DNA of 64,000 nt from Acephala macrosclerotiorum (GCA_014904845.1 MU119338.1:62001-126000); one strand, 5' to 3'; shown: positions 34,482 to 45,641, numbered from the stretch's first letter. Notes: generated by a model from the letters alone, not told the origin. Made by a program: numbers and translations.

Positions 34482-35557
34482 ATGCTTGTCCGAAATCTCG
34501 ACGGTATCCGATATCACAATTGCACTCCGCTGACCATTCCAGCTCGGAATATGATTACCACACAACCCACCATCCGCCCGGAGGCACAGATCCCGCCACC
34601 AACATTGGCCACCGACTTCGATGAGTGGATGGCGGGGTGGGTGTTCAAGCTCGGCGGAGTAGGTTTCCGCCCCTAGGATATTGTGCAAATGTTAATGTTT
34701 GGATAGACCAGATACATCGGAAAGCCGCTCCCAGCTAATGTGGAGCTACCGGGGAATGCATGGAAGACATTTAAGCAAGAGCCTCGACAACCTTCAGCTC
34801 CCCAGAGCCCGGTCAGCCTCTGCTGCCAATTCCTGCAGCAGGTAACGCCTCCAAAGCTTGAGCAATCGGAATCATCTTCTTCCTCCAACTCCACCCACTC
34901 CCGGACATCCTCCAGCTCCTCCATTGACTCCATATATCCTAAGCCTCCCAAGAAGCCTGACCCGCTCTTCGTCACCGAATTCTTCGAAGTCCACAGATCG
35001 CCAAAGGGGGGATACGGAGCTTTTGCAACGAAGGATATCGAGGTCGGGACAGTCGTTATGTCCGAGGAACCACTATTTCGAGCCACATTCAGTGAGGTGT
35101 TCTACAAGTACGAGAACCTGACCACAGAGCAGAGGGTAGAGTACCGCTCCCTACACGGCTGGTCTGGTCTAGGGCTTCCACGACTTCTCGCTATTTTCAA
35201 GACCAATCGGTTAGTTGATGACCCTCATCTCTTGGGACATTTAAGTGGCTGATCTTAAATCACAGTTTCGAGATTCCAGGTGGCGCGTGCGGAATATTCA
35301 TTAAGTCGTCTCGCTTCAACCATGCCTGCCACCCTCATGCTACCTGCACATACAAATGGAACGAAGAGCTCGGTCATATGGTCACCACATCTATCAACCC
35401 AATGAAGAATGGCGACGAGGTTACGATTCAGTATACAAATAACCCAAGCAAGTTGTACGATGACTATGGTTTTCACTGCGACTGTCCTGCCTGCCCTGAT
35501 CCAAAGGAAGCCGGAAAACAACATCGCATGCGTCAACTCCCAATGTCAATGTGGTGA
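34482..35557 (+). CDS. SET-domain protein (putative lysine methyltransferase)
   Basis: Exons 34482-34658, 34707-35209 and 35266-35557 (introns 48 and 56 nt) close in frame to 323 residues. The N-terminal third is Pro/Ser-rich, with a Ser run around HSRTSSSSSIDS. The SET domain starts at VHRSPKGGYGAFATKDIEVG, continues with ACGIFIKSSRFNHACHPHAT (the NHxCxPN region that binds the methyl donor) and ends GDEVTIQYTNN. A post-SET-like Cys cluster CDCPACPDP follows. It is of the SMYD/Set5-like class without a MYND finger. The stop shortly after the Cys cluster is early, and the Met at codon 24 could also be the start. The substrate is unknown. Confidence 0.82.
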
Positions 35558-36107
35558 GGACTCCCTGTGGTTGCGCGATAGGCGGTACATTCATACGATG
35601 AACTACGAACTCGAAGGAAGATCACGGCATTACTCTAATCAACTACATCCACAGCTTCAACACTCTCACATCGACAGCATCCCTACACCCAACGGAATTC
35701 GAACCTGCTCTCTCGATACTATGACTTCATGTTAACAATTACGGCTCTCGATTTACAACATTTTTAATGGCATTGGTGGAGGATGACCGGGTGGATCAGG
35801 GACTTCTGGATTTCATGGTCGCAGAGTTGATGACCATAGATTCTAATGGACTTTACACGGCTCGTTTTCGTTGACTACGCACACGGCGGTGGATATTCGG
35901 AGACTACAGACTCCAGCTACAGTTCTTATTTCTCAATACGATGCTTTTCTTCTCCTGAAAGATGTTATTGTACTCTTCTTGATAGCTTCCCTGTTCATCC
36001 TTTCAGTGCTTCTGCTTCTCTGGAACATTCAGAAGTTCTCTAATTCGATTCCCTGATAATGTGAATGGAGCCATGTCATATCCATTTCCATCCATCCCCC
36101 ACTTCAA
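35558..36107. other. Intergenic region with a short coding-like frame
   Basis: A 35-codon frame at 35767-35874 (MALVEDDRVDQGLLDF and onward) is strikingly coding-like in composition and extends upstream without stop to about 35730. It may be a lost or extra 3' exon of the SET gene. No splice path that keeps the frame was found. Confidence 0.35.
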
Positions 36108-36977
36108 ATGCTTCTTCTCTTGCTATATTCCTTCCACTACACTGCTACAATAGCGATGCCACTTTTGCCCGAACAAATTACGCCACCGCAACCGTCTATG
36201 GGCTGCGTCCTCTCACACCCAGAAGATTATTTAGAACGACCACCAGTTCTAACTCCAGCACCAGAGCACCAAGTCCCTCGAGAAGAACTACTGCCGCCGG
36301 CACAATACCAAACTATAACTTTACAAGACTTACAGCAGTCTGGCCCTCAAACACATCTCCCAGACCCACAAACACCCCCAACCATGCTCCCCATCCTCTC
36401 AACCCGAATTCGCCCTCCCCGTACCTCCCCCGAAGATATCCAGAGAGGTAGATCAAGAAATAACCGCCACACATGCGAGACCTGTCTCACCCTCGACCGC
36501 TTCCCAGCACCTCCAATCCGCTGCCCTAAGACTGGTGAACCTATTGTTACGGAACAGGAACTAGAAAGGAGGTGGAGACAACGGGTTGTAGCGAGGGAGA
36601 TGGCTGCTAGGAGGAGACCGCTTGGTCATGAGGCGAGGTTTGGGGGTGTGCCGATGAGAAATGGACTTGGGGGTAGAGTAGGGGGGTATGGAGGACTGGG
36701 TGCAAGCGGAGTAGAAAATGGAAGTGATGAGGGATGGGAAGATGGGGAAGGGGCGCCGGATATCATCGAAGGCGGCTTTTCTCGTCGCGAAAGTAGATTA
36801 AGACAATCGAGCGAGGAGAGAAGGAAAGCCCAGAGTTGGATTGAGAGATGTACCCGAGCGAGGTGCGTGGGGTTTCTAGGTGAGGTGAATGGTGGGGTTG
36901 ATGGGGTAAATTCAAGGAGCGGGAGTGGTGGGGAGGGGGTTGAAAGTGGAAGTGCAAGGGAGGGAGTAGGAGACTGA
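36108..36977 (+). CDS. Hypothetical Pro/Arg-rich protein with a CxxC motif
   Basis: Single exon of 289 codons. The middle segment looks conserved: RHTCETCLTLDRFP, then PPIRCPKTGEPIVTEQELER, with Cys positions that could bind a metal. A basic helix (RRWRQRVVAREMAARRRP) follows. The N-terminal half is Pro-rich and the C-terminal half Gly/Glu-rich, both probably disordered. Codon bias and the absence of stops over this length support a real gene, but I recognise no family. The hydrophobic first 16 residues may not be translated; the Met at residue 17 is an alternative start. Confidence 0.5.
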   Translation: MLLLLLYSFHYTATIAMPLLPEQITPPQPSMGCVLSHPEDYLERPPVLTPAPEHQVPREELLPPAQYQTITLQDLQQSGPQTHLPDPQTPPTMLPILSTRIRPPRTSPEDIQRGRSRNNRHTCETCLTLDRFPAPPIRCPKTGEPIVTEQELERRWRQRVVAREMAARRRPLGHEARFGGVPMRNGLGGRVGGYGGLGASGVENGSDEGWEDGEGAPDIIEGGFSRRESRLRQSSEERRKAQSWIERCTRARCVGFLGEVNGGVDGVNSRSGSGGEGVESGSAREGVGD

Positions 36978-37004
36978 GATTAAGAATGAGGGGTTGACTG
37001 TTTA

Positions 37005-37148
37005 TCATGATGCTGTTGCCCAATAGGGCAGTGAGGAAAGGTAGATGGGTTGAACGTCGGCGATTTCGAACTCCCAGGCTTGAGGGAACTTTGGCACAGG
37101 TTGAGATACTGTATCCGGCAAAGCGTCAGGATCTTGGTCGGCTATCAT
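37005..37148 (-). CDS. Small ORF, 47 aa
   Basis: The frame reads MIADQDPDALPDTVSQ and ends YLSSLPYWATAS, with balanced amino-acid use, unlike a chance frame. It is tail-to-tail with the gene at 36108, 27 bp away. It could be a tiny gene or the last exon of one whose upstream exons I could not find. A plausible leader lies at 37150-37260 on the same strand. Confidence 0.3.
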   Translation of the reverse strand: MIADQDPDALPDTVSQPVPKFPQAWEFEIADVQPIYLSSLPYWATAS

Positions 37149-37569
37149 CCTCGTTGAAATAGAGTGGATCGAAAAAATCCAAGCAAGGCTAGGAGAATGG
37201 ACTCTATGAGATGTTGAGTCATGTAAGAGATATTGAATGATTATGCTTTAAGCATGGTTTTATAGAAGTAGAAATCGACAACGAAACCAAACATGAGTCA
37301 AATTTCACCCACATCGTAAACTTCCGCGATCAAATCTCACTCAAGGGAACAGAACGCGTGAATTGAAATTCGATTCACATCCAGAAACTTACCTGTGGAA
37401 CAAAAGACAGTCATGGAGGCTGTCGCAGCTTGCAACACTTATTCGTCCGTGTATAAAAGACAAAACAACATCAAAGAGAATTGATTTTTAAGAAAACAGA
37501 AACCGATTTTTGAGGATTCTAAGATTTTCTCACACCGTTTGATCATTCTTAATCATACCAGTCTTTACG
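37149..37569. promoter_or_regulatory. Upstream region of the gene at 37570
   Basis: No gene supported. A TATA-like GTATAAAAG lies at about 37451 on the plus strand, roughly 120 bp upstream of the ATG. Confidence 0.45.
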
Positions 37570-38421
37570 ATGTCTTCATCCTTATCTTCAGGTAGTACAG
37601 GTAGTCCTCCTTCGCTGTCAAAGAAGCCGACGAAGCCATGTCCGAAATGTCCTCATCGTCTGTCTGATCTTGCGAGCCATGACGAATCACCTGAGGCAGA
37701 TGAGATATCTGAGCCTGTTGAGCCTGCTGAGTCCAACACAGTCGATGTGCCAACGGCTCCCGAAGAAACATGCAAGGAGGGTGAAGTAGCTGAGGCATAC
37801 ACAGCACCACCAGAGCCCACGACATCAACAAGTACAACTACCCCTATCGAGGTCCCTGCTCTTATTCGCGAAGATGCCTTCATGTTTGAGGACTCAGATT
37901 CAGAGAATGACTATTGGTCTAAATATCAGAATGGGAGAAAATCAGTAAGATTCGAAATCGACCTGACCTCGGAGGAGGTAGCAAAAAGAGCCGCAGCTGC
38001 TGAGGAGGCCGGGAAGCGCGCCTCCGGAGGTGCGAGGCCGAGGACAATCTTGAAGAATTGGGGGGAGGTTGAAAAGGTTGAGCAATGGCCATTGTCCCCG
38101 CGATCGGACAGCGCAGCATCGCGGCCCTCAGCGAGGTGGGCTGGCCATCCATTCCTTGGACCAATGTACTCGCCGCCTATTGAGAAGAAGGTCCGGTTTA
38201 CGACGGTGCGGTTTGTGGCTGATCCTGAGATCTATCATAATGGTGATTATGACGAGGAAGACCTGGAGGAGGAGGGGCTTGAGGAGGACCTGGACGATAG
38301 AAGTTCGACCTTAGTGGAAGAAAGTGAAAGAAGCGATTCCAAAGATCGTGAAGACTCTGATGAGGATAAAGATAGTCTTGAAAAGGCTGCGGAGAATCTG
38401 CATATCGATCTTCCAAAATAA
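37570..38421 (+). CDS. Acidic hypothetical protein with two RVxF-like PP1-docking motifs
   Basis: Single exon, 283 residues, with a strongly acidic C-terminus (EEDLEEEGLEEDLDD, then DSDEDKDSLEKAAENL). It contains GRKSVRFEIDL and EKKVRFTTVRF. Both fit the K/R-x-V-x-F pattern by which regulatory subunits dock on protein phosphatase 1. A CPKCPH pair near the N-terminus could be chance. The rest is low-complexity Ser/Glu/Pro. No catalytic domain is seen. A scaffold or phosphatase regulator is plausible but is only inferred from the short motifs. Confidence 0.7.
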   Translation: MSSSLSSGSTGSPPSLSKKPTKPCPKCPHRLSDLASHDESPEADEISEPVEPAESNTVDVPTAPEETCKEGEVAEAYTAPPEPTTSTSTTTPIEVPALIREDAFMFEDSDSENDYWSKYQNGRKSVRFEIDLTSEEVAKRAAAAEEAGKRASGGARPRTILKNWGEVEKVEQWPLSPRSDSAASRPSARWAGHPFLGPMYSPPIEKKVRFTTVRFVADPEIYHNGDYDEEDLEEEGLEEDLDDRSSTLVEESERSDSKDREDSDEDKDSLEKAAENLHIDLPK

Positions 38422-38651
38422 GCGGTTCGTCGAAGTCAGGTTGATAAGTTCAGCACCTCTGCACCAGAGCTTCGTATACGTCGGATAGATCTCGCGATTA
38501 AGGACTTCAGCACTCAGAGCCTCAGGCGTAAGAGCTTCGTACAACGGATCAGATGGATTTCTGCGTGAAATTGGGACGGTGTACATGCGGGCAACTCTGC
38601 CATATGAGATGAAAGTAAACATGGAATTTGCGACAAATTGATTCAACACAA

Positions 38652-39263
38652 TCACCCGCCAACAGGCTTCACTTGAACATGTGGCAAATCGTCCCTAGGT
38701 TCCTCATATTCAACATAATCTTCTTCTTCCTCAAAGAACTCAGAAACATCCCCTTCACCATCATCCTTCTCACTTCCAATCACCACACCCCCCTTCCCCT
38801 GTCCCGCATCATGCGACTGCCCCAAATTCTTCCTCCTCTTAAACAATTTCTCCTTTGCCGCCGGTCTTCGATGCGGTCCCGGAGTCCCATTCCAGTAATT
38901 CTTGTTCTCGTTCTTCGCTTTCCCCTTGATCTTCGCACTCACGTACTCATGCTTGTTCTTCCACATTTCTCCGTATTTGTAGTCCCTGTGTTCTGCATCA
39001 CCGTCTGCTTTCCCGCCAGAGACTTGTTGCCAACATTTACCTGTGCAGACGAAGTGCCATTTTCGGGTCTCGTCAATTTGGCAGCGGATGAGGACGTCTC
39101 GGCGACGGTGGCAAAGGGAGCATTGCTTGCTGTGAGGTGAGGGCTCTGGGTCTTGTTTTTGTGGCGTCACTGTGATGGAGATAAAGGTATTGGATGAGAT
39201 CAAATCCCCTGTCTGTGGCTGTGAATTTCTATGCTCGGCTGAGGTATTTGGTTCATTCATCAT
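38652..39263 (-). CDS. Hypothetical protein with a Cys-His zinc-binding-like module
   Basis: Single exon of 203 codons. A compact module CSLCHRRRDVLIRCQ, then WHFVCTGKCWQQVSGG, carries five Cys with a nearby His in a zinc-ribbon-like order. It is followed by YKYGEMWKNKHEYVSAKIKG, a basic helical part. The C-terminus is acidic (EFFEEEEDYVEYEEPRDD). I believe similar proteins occur across ascomycetes without assigned function. It is divergent from PMP3 with 351 bp between starts. Confidence 0.78.
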   Translation of the reverse strand: MMNEPNTSAEHRNSQPQTGDLISSNTFISITVTPQKQDPEPSPHSKQCSLCHRRRDVLIRCQIDETRKWHFVCTGKCWQQVSGGKADGDAEHRDYKYGEMWKNKHEYVSAKIKGKAKNENKNYWNGTPGPHRRPAAKEKLFKRRKNLGQSHDAGQGKGGVVIGSEKDDGEGDVSEFFEEEEDYVEYEEPRDDLPHVQVKPVGG

Positions 39264-39614
39264 ATGTTGCGAATGATGAGACGATTCTGAAGTGATCGTG
39301 ATGTCGACTCTCGGCTGTGGCGCAGAGATTCAGTGCAAGCGCTAATTTTAGCCACATGTGGCTTGGCTTTTCCCCGTTGTTTGAGCTCGACTGCCAATGG
39401 AATCGGTTCCGCAGGTCTCCCCTGCGGAAATTTACGTCATCGGCGCCACGCTTTCTTGGAGGTACAGTTTCAATACCAAGATTTAAATATGATTATTGCT
39501 CTTGGTTGTCCTACAAAAACAAATAAATCTCTCGCTATACTTTCGATCTCCAGAGATTCAACAATAATCTGCTATTGAACGCCCCATTACGAACATACCT
39601 CCCAATCATACGCA
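39264..39614. promoter_or_regulatory. Divergent promoter of the zinc-module gene and PMP3
   Basis: 351 bp between two ATGs pointing away from each other. No gene. The stretch before 39615 is a typical A/C/T-rich leader. Confidence 0.55.
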
Positions 39615-39919
39615 ATGGCACAAGCATCAAGCTCAGTGAGCCCTCCTTGACCTGGAATCTTCGAACTCGAACATAGCTAACACCCATTCCAGTCAGACGT
39701 CTTCGCCTACCTCGTCGCAATCTTCATTCCTCCCCTTGCTGTATTCCTCAAGACGGGATGCGGTGCCGACTTCCTCATCAATATCTGCTTGACAATCCTA
39801 GGCTGGATCCCAGGTGTTATCCGTGAGTTTCCCGAGCTACAATCAACCATAGTAAGTACTGACTGTCTGCAGATGCCTGGTGGGTCATCTCGAAGCACGA
39901 TCCCGCCAGATACACATGA
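39615..39919 (+). CDS. PMP3: Plasma-membrane proteolipid 3 (Pmp3/UPF0057)
   Basis: Three exons, 39615-39635, 39693-39822 and 39873-39919 (introns 57 and 50 nt), give 65 residues in frame. Two membrane helices cover almost the whole protein: VFAYLVAIFIPPLAVFLKTGCG and LINICLTILGWIPGVIHAWW with the family core ILGWIPGVIHA. Pmp3 is a tiny plasma-membrane protein that affects membrane potential and tolerance to salt and cations. Because the exons are so short, no single frame shows the gene. Confidence 0.93.
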
Positions 39920-40185
39920 ACGAATCGAAAGACACAAGATGAAGGAGGATGTATAATTTGATTTGTACGATTAGGCCAGGATGAAAGGATTTGAGGAGTT
40001 CATTGGTTTTGCTCAAGGGATATACCACATGGAATTACGCATGGCAGACACACGGTCATACATTAAATGTGAATAATGAATGGATTTCTCTTCACAATCT
40101 CATTCCTTCCCGAACCTCCCTTCCTCCCACTCCACAATCCCTATCCCTCCCTTCCCCTCCCTTCCCTTCGTCAAATATCAAACAC

Positions 40186-40561
40186 TCAATTCCCACCAAC
40201 CACCTTCCCCCCAATACTAATAGGTTTACTATCCGTATAATTCGGAATATCAGCCATCGTCTCACTCGCATTCGCAAACGCCTGCTCCGCGCCCTTCGCA
40301 TCCTTGAAGTGCAAGAAGCACACGGTCGTGTATCCGCTGGCGGGGTCTGCTTGTACGACTTCCCATTTTGTGAGACCGTAGGGCTCGAAGCGCTTTTCAG
40401 CTAGGGGCATGTGGGATGTGAGGTCTGCGGTGGGGTGGGAGTTAGCGGATGAGCTGTAGAAGATTTTCGGGAAGGGGGAATGAGGAATTGGAGGGGAAAG
40501 TACAATAATTCATGTCGAATCTCTCGCTCTTGGGATAGAGGAGAGTGATAACTGTCACCAT
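40186..40561 (-). CDS. EthD-domain protein
   Basis: Two exons, 40504-40561 and 40186-40424, with a 79-nt intron, giving 98 residues. The EthD/ferredoxin-like dimeric barrel pattern is complete: VTVITLLYPKSERFDMNYYL, TSHMPLAEKRFEPYGL, then a conserved strand with FLHFKDAKGAEQAF. Small EthD proteins occur in fungal degradation and secondary-metabolism settings, but members like this stand alone and their substrate is unknown. No targeting sequence. Confidence 0.9.
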
Positions 40562-41220
40562 TTTTGCGGTATTGTGGTATTCGTGTTGAAATGAAATCTA
40601 AAGAGCATTCATTAGTGGGAGGTATTTCGGTAAGAGTGGGGTCAAACTCACTTATCTGCAAAATAGTCAATGGGTCAATTGATCGATATGATGCTTCTCA
40701 AAAAAAGAAACAAAGGGGTGCTCTGCAAACATATATATACTTCAAAGCTTCCTCTCATCCACTGCGGGGTAGTACGTCAACGAATCGGACTTTAGGGGAC
40801 CTAACTTTCTCGGCGTTAGCGAGCGAGCGTAATGAATGAATTGGCGGGGAGGGCAGAATTGCTCGCAAAGGCGCTCGCCGAGTCGCCGAAGACTTTCCGA
40901 CTCGGATCGTGAGACAAATTAAAAGTGATGAATAAGAACAATGCATATGCTGTAAGCAGAACAAACACGCACGCACCACTCGGTGTCTTCCTCCCGTCTC
41001 CATTTGAAACAAGAATCATATTCTGTCAGCCGGATAATGTTCCAACCACGAGTTGAGATCACTCATTGAATATGGTACAGTATGTTACATGGACTCCAAT
41101 TTTCCATCCCAACCACGCCCATGCAATGTACAATTCTATGCCGTTTCTAGAGCATTTATTGAACCAAAATTACAACAAGAAGTCTGTCTATTAACACAAT
41201 GTGTGAAGAGCAGCTCTAGT
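40562..41220. other. Intergenic region
   Basis: Promoter of the EthD gene and 3' flank of the mitochondrial EF-G gene. No gene supported; a 40564-40839 frame is featureless. Confidence 0.5.
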
Positions 41221-43853
41221 CTACTTCTTATTTCTGTCCGCTTGGGCCTTCTCGTATTTCGCAACGAGTTCTTTCCTATCGCATGTATTAGTACATATTT
41301 AAGAGATGGAATCAAGGAGACTTACTGTAATTGGCCTGGTGCAGGGCTATAGTGACTGAACTCCATACCGAATTCTCCCTTTCCTTGAGTGGCAGCTCGG
41401 AGCTGAGAGCTGAAACCAAACATAGCGTTCAAGCTGCAGTCAGCTTGGAGAGTGAAGTCCTCAGGTCCAATTTCCGTGTCGTTGATGATCGCATTTCTCT
41501 TGTTGAGCAAGCCAACAATGTTACCTTGGAACTCATTTGGCGCTGTGATGGTTGTCTTCATCAACGGCTCAAGCACCTGAGGCTTAGCTTCCTTGAAAGC
41601 CTTGCGGAAGGCTTGCTGAGTCGCGTTCTTAAATGCCATTTCGGACGAATCAGTCATATGAGTAGCACCATCGTTGATAACCATAAGTGCTCCCAACACA
41701 GGATGACCAATAAGTGGTCCTTTTTCGCAAGAGGCGAGGAAACCCTTTTCACATGCGAACAAGTACTTTTCGCTGATGGAACCTCCAGTGACTTCCTCTC
41801 TAAACTTGGATTGCGTGTATCCGTTCTCGCCTAGCTCAAGAGGCTCCATGAATCCGACGACTCGAGCGTAATCACCAGCACCTCCAGTCTGCTTCTTCAA
41901 AGTGTGGTCGAACTTGACTGGTTGAGTGATGGTTTCTCGGTATGCGACTTGAGGTTGGCCAGTCTCGACTTCCACCTTGTACTCACGTCGCATGCGCTCA
42001 ATGTAGATATCGAGATGTAATTCTCCCATTCCTGAGATAATCGTTTCCTGACTCTCTGCATCGACGTGAACTCTAAATGTAGGATCTTCACGTTGGAAGC
42101 GATTCATGGCCTTGCTGAAATTGTTTCCGTCCTTGGTAGTCTTGGGCTTGATCGATAACGAGATAACTGGATCCGGAACGAACATGGAAGACATGGAATA
42201 TGGCAGTCCACCATCAGTAAAAGTGTCGCCGGAAGCGCAGTCGACACCAAACACGGCGCAGATTTCTCCAGCACCAATTTCTGGTACATCCTCCATCTCA
42301 TTGGAGTGCATTCGCACGATTCGGGGAATCTTGACTTTCTTATCTGTCCTGGCGTTGAATACATTCATGCCCTTCTTGAGTGTACCTTGGTAGACTCGAA
42401 TATAGGTCAATTGACCATAATTGCTTTCTTCAAGCTTGAATGCCAATCCGACGAAAGGCAATGAGTTGTACGACACAAGCTTGACAGGTGCCTCATTCCT
42501 CCTTTTATCAAGAGCTAAATTCTCGACTTCAGATGGATTTGGTAGATAGTCGCACACAGCATCCAACATGGGCTGAACTGACTTGTCTGCCAAAGCACTT
42601 CCCATCAAAACTGGCGTAAACTTCAGACCAATGGTAGCCCGTCGAATGGCAGCTTTCATTTGTTCTGGCGTTGGTGTTCTCTCGTCCAAGAAGATTTCTG
42701 CGATCTCATCATCCACATCGGCCAGAGTTTCAATCAGAACAGCTCTTTTCTCCTCCGCCAGCGCCTTGACACTTTCTGGTATCTCGTCGGTCTCTCTGAT
42801 GATCTCACCCTTTGGGCCATCGTTGTAGATGGCTTTCATCCTTATAAGATCCACAACGCCATTGAAGCTGTCTTCCGAGCCGATTGGGACTTGCAGAGCC
42901 GCTGCTGGTATTCGTAGCTTTTGGTTGATCTGTTCCACAGCCTTGAAAGGATTGGCACCCATTCGGTCCATCTTATTAACAAAACTGATCCGAGGAATGT
43001 TGTATCTTCGCATTTGCCTGTCAACCGTGATCGTTTGACTCTGAACTCCACTGACTGCACAGAGAATCATTACTGCACCGTCCAGAACTCGTAATGCTCG
43101 CTCGACCTCAATGGTAAAATCGATATGTCCGGGTGTGTCGATCAAATTGATATGGTATGTTTCGTCTTTTCCGTTCTCTTTCTTCACCCAGTCGCAGAAG
43201 GTTGCAGCTGACTGAATTGTAATACCCTTTTCTCTCTCCAACTCCATAGAGTCCATCTTCGCACCCACGGCATCTTTCCCTCTGACTTCGTGGATTGAGT
43301 TAATTCGGCCGGTATAGAAGAGAACTCGCTCGGTAGCTGTCGTTTTGCCACTATCGATGTGTGCCTATATCACATCAGTCTCCAAAATCCTCAATATTGC
43401 CTCCAGCTGTTCCTACCGCAATGCCAATGTTTCTCAACTTTGCCAACCTCCCCCTTTCTACCGAGTCCAAATTGTCGATAATAGTTTCTTGGGTCAACTT
43501 CGATGGGTCTGCAGCTGCTTGTTTTAACCTACAAGAGATTTTGATTAGTATTGTATTCATGGACACTTCAGTTATAAAACACGCTTGAACTTTCGGATTG
43601 ATGCTTGAATATGGGTGTAGAAACTCGAAAATGACGTTGCAGATACATACACAGCTTCCGCAGCACCAGCTCTTGCCAATCTCGTCTCTGAGAAGTATCT
43701 CTGTCCAGTTCTGCCTCTCCCAGCTGCTCCTGGAGCAAGACCTTGCCTTGATGCATTTAAGCATAGGAACCTAGGCCTGGATGCACAATTCCGGAATGCA
43801 CCCAACGGCGCCTCTGTCAGAGCCGCAGCTCGAACAGCTCTTTGCGCCCTCAT
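41221..43853 (-). CDS. MEF1: Mitochondrial translation elongation factor G1
   Basis: Four exons, 43651-43853, 43417-43528, 41326-43364 and 41221-41275, join in frame to 802 residues. The N-terminus is rich in Arg and Ala ([15 protein letters not shown], then [11 protein letters not shown]), a mitochondrial presequence. GTPase motifs are [19 protein letters not shown] and [12 protein letters not shown]. The domain II-V order of EF-G is complete, including [13 protein letters not shown] and the end [13 protein letters not shown] to [15 protein letters not shown]. It moves tRNAs on the mitochondrial ribosome. [12 protein letters not shown] shows the intron sitting just ahead of the P-loop. The ATG at 43853 was chosen as the first in-frame Met. 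Confidence 0.96.
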
Positions 43854-44425
43854 AGTTGTTGAAAGCAATTGACACGTTTAGAATAATCGTATCATCGATT
43901 TCGATAACTTTTCGCGACAGACGGGAACTTTTTGGTGGGTCTTTGTGCTAGGATTATTTGGGTTAGGCTAAACTCTATCGCTTACCTCCTTTTTTGAACT
44001 TAGGTGCAAGGGATGCATGTTGATAAACAGAAGTCAAATAAACAGACTTAGTGCTAACATCAATGAAGGAACAGGTTGACTCTTGCCATTTTCTTCTTGC
44101 TATTTACTTCTATTCTGCGAATGTCTAATCTTTTGCGGCTGAGGGATATGCTGTTCTCATCAAAGTCCTAAACTTTGCGAATCTCCTAGGCTTGAAGGTC
44201 GCAACAATGAATGTTCTGGTCACGTGCTTACTTTTCCTTGAACCAACATTCGTGAGAGTTTGACATTGACTAGGAAATTTAACGCCTGTTTGCTACTATT
44301 CTCCAGTGATTTCGGACCCAATGCACCTTGGGCTGAATCATCCTTCTTGTTTCAAATAACTCCTTCAAAAGAATGATGTTTTCGCGCTAGTGTCTATCCA
44401 TGGAAACACAATTCCATCAAAGAGA
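43854..44425. other. Intergenic region
   Basis: Promoter of the EF-G gene and 3' flank of the next gene. No coding frame or repeat supported. Confidence 0.5.
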
Positions 44426-45162
44426 CTACCTCGTACACGCAGCTTTCGGGTAAACAGTATCGAACCCCCCAAAAACATCCTCGCCACATACCACCGAAGT
44501 TCCCATCTTCAAATCCGCCGAACAATAAACATCCGCTTGCCCATCACAAGTAACACGTCCCCGCCCATTCTGCATTCCCATATACACGCACCCATCAACC
44601 TCATGCCCCGAAGGGAAATCGAATGTCCCACTTGGCCACGGGATATTCTTCACATCAACAGTATCCGTATACCCAACTTTATCATCTTTCCACGAATCAA
44701 TGCTTCCTATACACCAAATTGGTGTTATTCCTAGTCTCTCTACATACAGGTTCCAGGAATTCCCGCCGGAGATTCCTTGGAAGGTGTACTGTTGAAATGA
44801 TATATAGGATATCAATATTGGGGTTGAAGAGGGTTGTGGGCTGACCGTTTGGGTTGCTTGGATGGAAGCGATGGCTAGATCTGTTCCGATTATGGAGCTG
44901 GGTGCTATGCAGAGGGTGTTGACGGCTGTTATTGAGGAGGCGGGGCAGGCGTTGATTATGCCGAGGGAGGAGTCGGTTGAGGTGTATGGAGCTGGTAGTT
45001 GTACTTGGACTGGGAGCGAGGCAGCTTTCAGGTAGGGCTGATGTAGTCGAGGGACATGAGGTTGCAGGTTGTGGATCCATTGACAGTTTATTAGAGTGCT
45101 GTCCCAGCATTGGGTTGTTAATAGTTTTAGTAACACGCCAGAGAGGTAGGCGCCAGCTGAGT
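44426..45162 (-). CDS. Hypothetical Cys-containing protein, 5' end unresolved
   Basis: Exons 44426-44788 and 44846-45162 join in phase across a 57-nt intron. The C-terminal part looks folded and secreted: GGNSWNLYVERLGI, WPSGTFDFPSGHEVDGCVYM, then CDGQADVYCSADLKMG and CGEDVFGGFD, with several Cys. The exon begins at an acceptor (45163-45164) but the first exons could not be joined with confidence. A separate frame at 45438-45641 may belong to it. I do not recognise the family; an extracellular or membrane-linked product is likely. Confidence 0.55.
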
Positions 45163-45437
45163 CTGCGGAAAGGAACGAATGGTAACATTTCAGTCGAGTA
45201 TGCCAGCGATCGGACCAATATCAATCATAGGCTGATTATTTTGATGTCTCGAAATCGGGTAAATATCGTGGGCGTGCATATTTGGAAGAGGTGCTGGAAT
45301 GGAATAAGCTTGGCGATGAGGTAGGCCGCGTGATGGAGGTAGTAGGAGAGGAGGGGGCTGATGACGAGATAGGTAATTAATTTAGAATTTCATCTGAGGT
45401 CGAAGAGGGCGTGGAGGGTTCAGTGGAGGAGGGTGAA

Positions 45438-45641
45438 TCATGAGAGCATTGATATCTTGACTTGAGCGATCGCAGTCATATCAAAGCAGATGCCAACATC
45501 TCCCATAGATGATGTCAGGAAGGCAAGGGGTATATAGCTTAGAGAGGTTAGTGAGCATGCAAGATCTCCAGAGATACCGCCACCACAGTTTTTATGATTG
45601 CTGGAGGGATTCGTGCCAAAGCAACAGCTAGGTATCAGCAA
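45438..45641 (-). CDS. Candidate upstream exon with Cys- and Gly-rich, hydrophobic sequence
   Basis: The frame reads SCCFGTNPSSNHKNCGGGIS, then LACSLTSLSYIPLAFLTSSM and GDVGICFDMTAIAQ. The composition is coding-like and membrane-associated. A further stretch at about 45300-45380 (LITYLVISPLLSYYL) is also coding-like. Together with 44426-45162 these may be exons of one gene, but phases were not resolved. Confidence 0.35.
   Translation of the reverse strand: MLIPSCCFGTNPSSNHKNCGGGISGDLACSLTSLSYIPLAFLTSSMGDVGICFDMTAIAQVKISMLS

Noticed and set aside
34740..34745. GTG at 34740 as a start for the SET protein
   Set aside because: Not an ATG, and the frame joins cleanly to an upstream exon starting at 34482.
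35685..35715. tRNA-like GGAATTCGAACC on the minus strand
   Set aside because: Resembles a T-loop, but no pairing T stem, anticodon arm or acceptor stem is present. A similar string near 9990 fails too. No tRNA or rRNA gene was found in the window.
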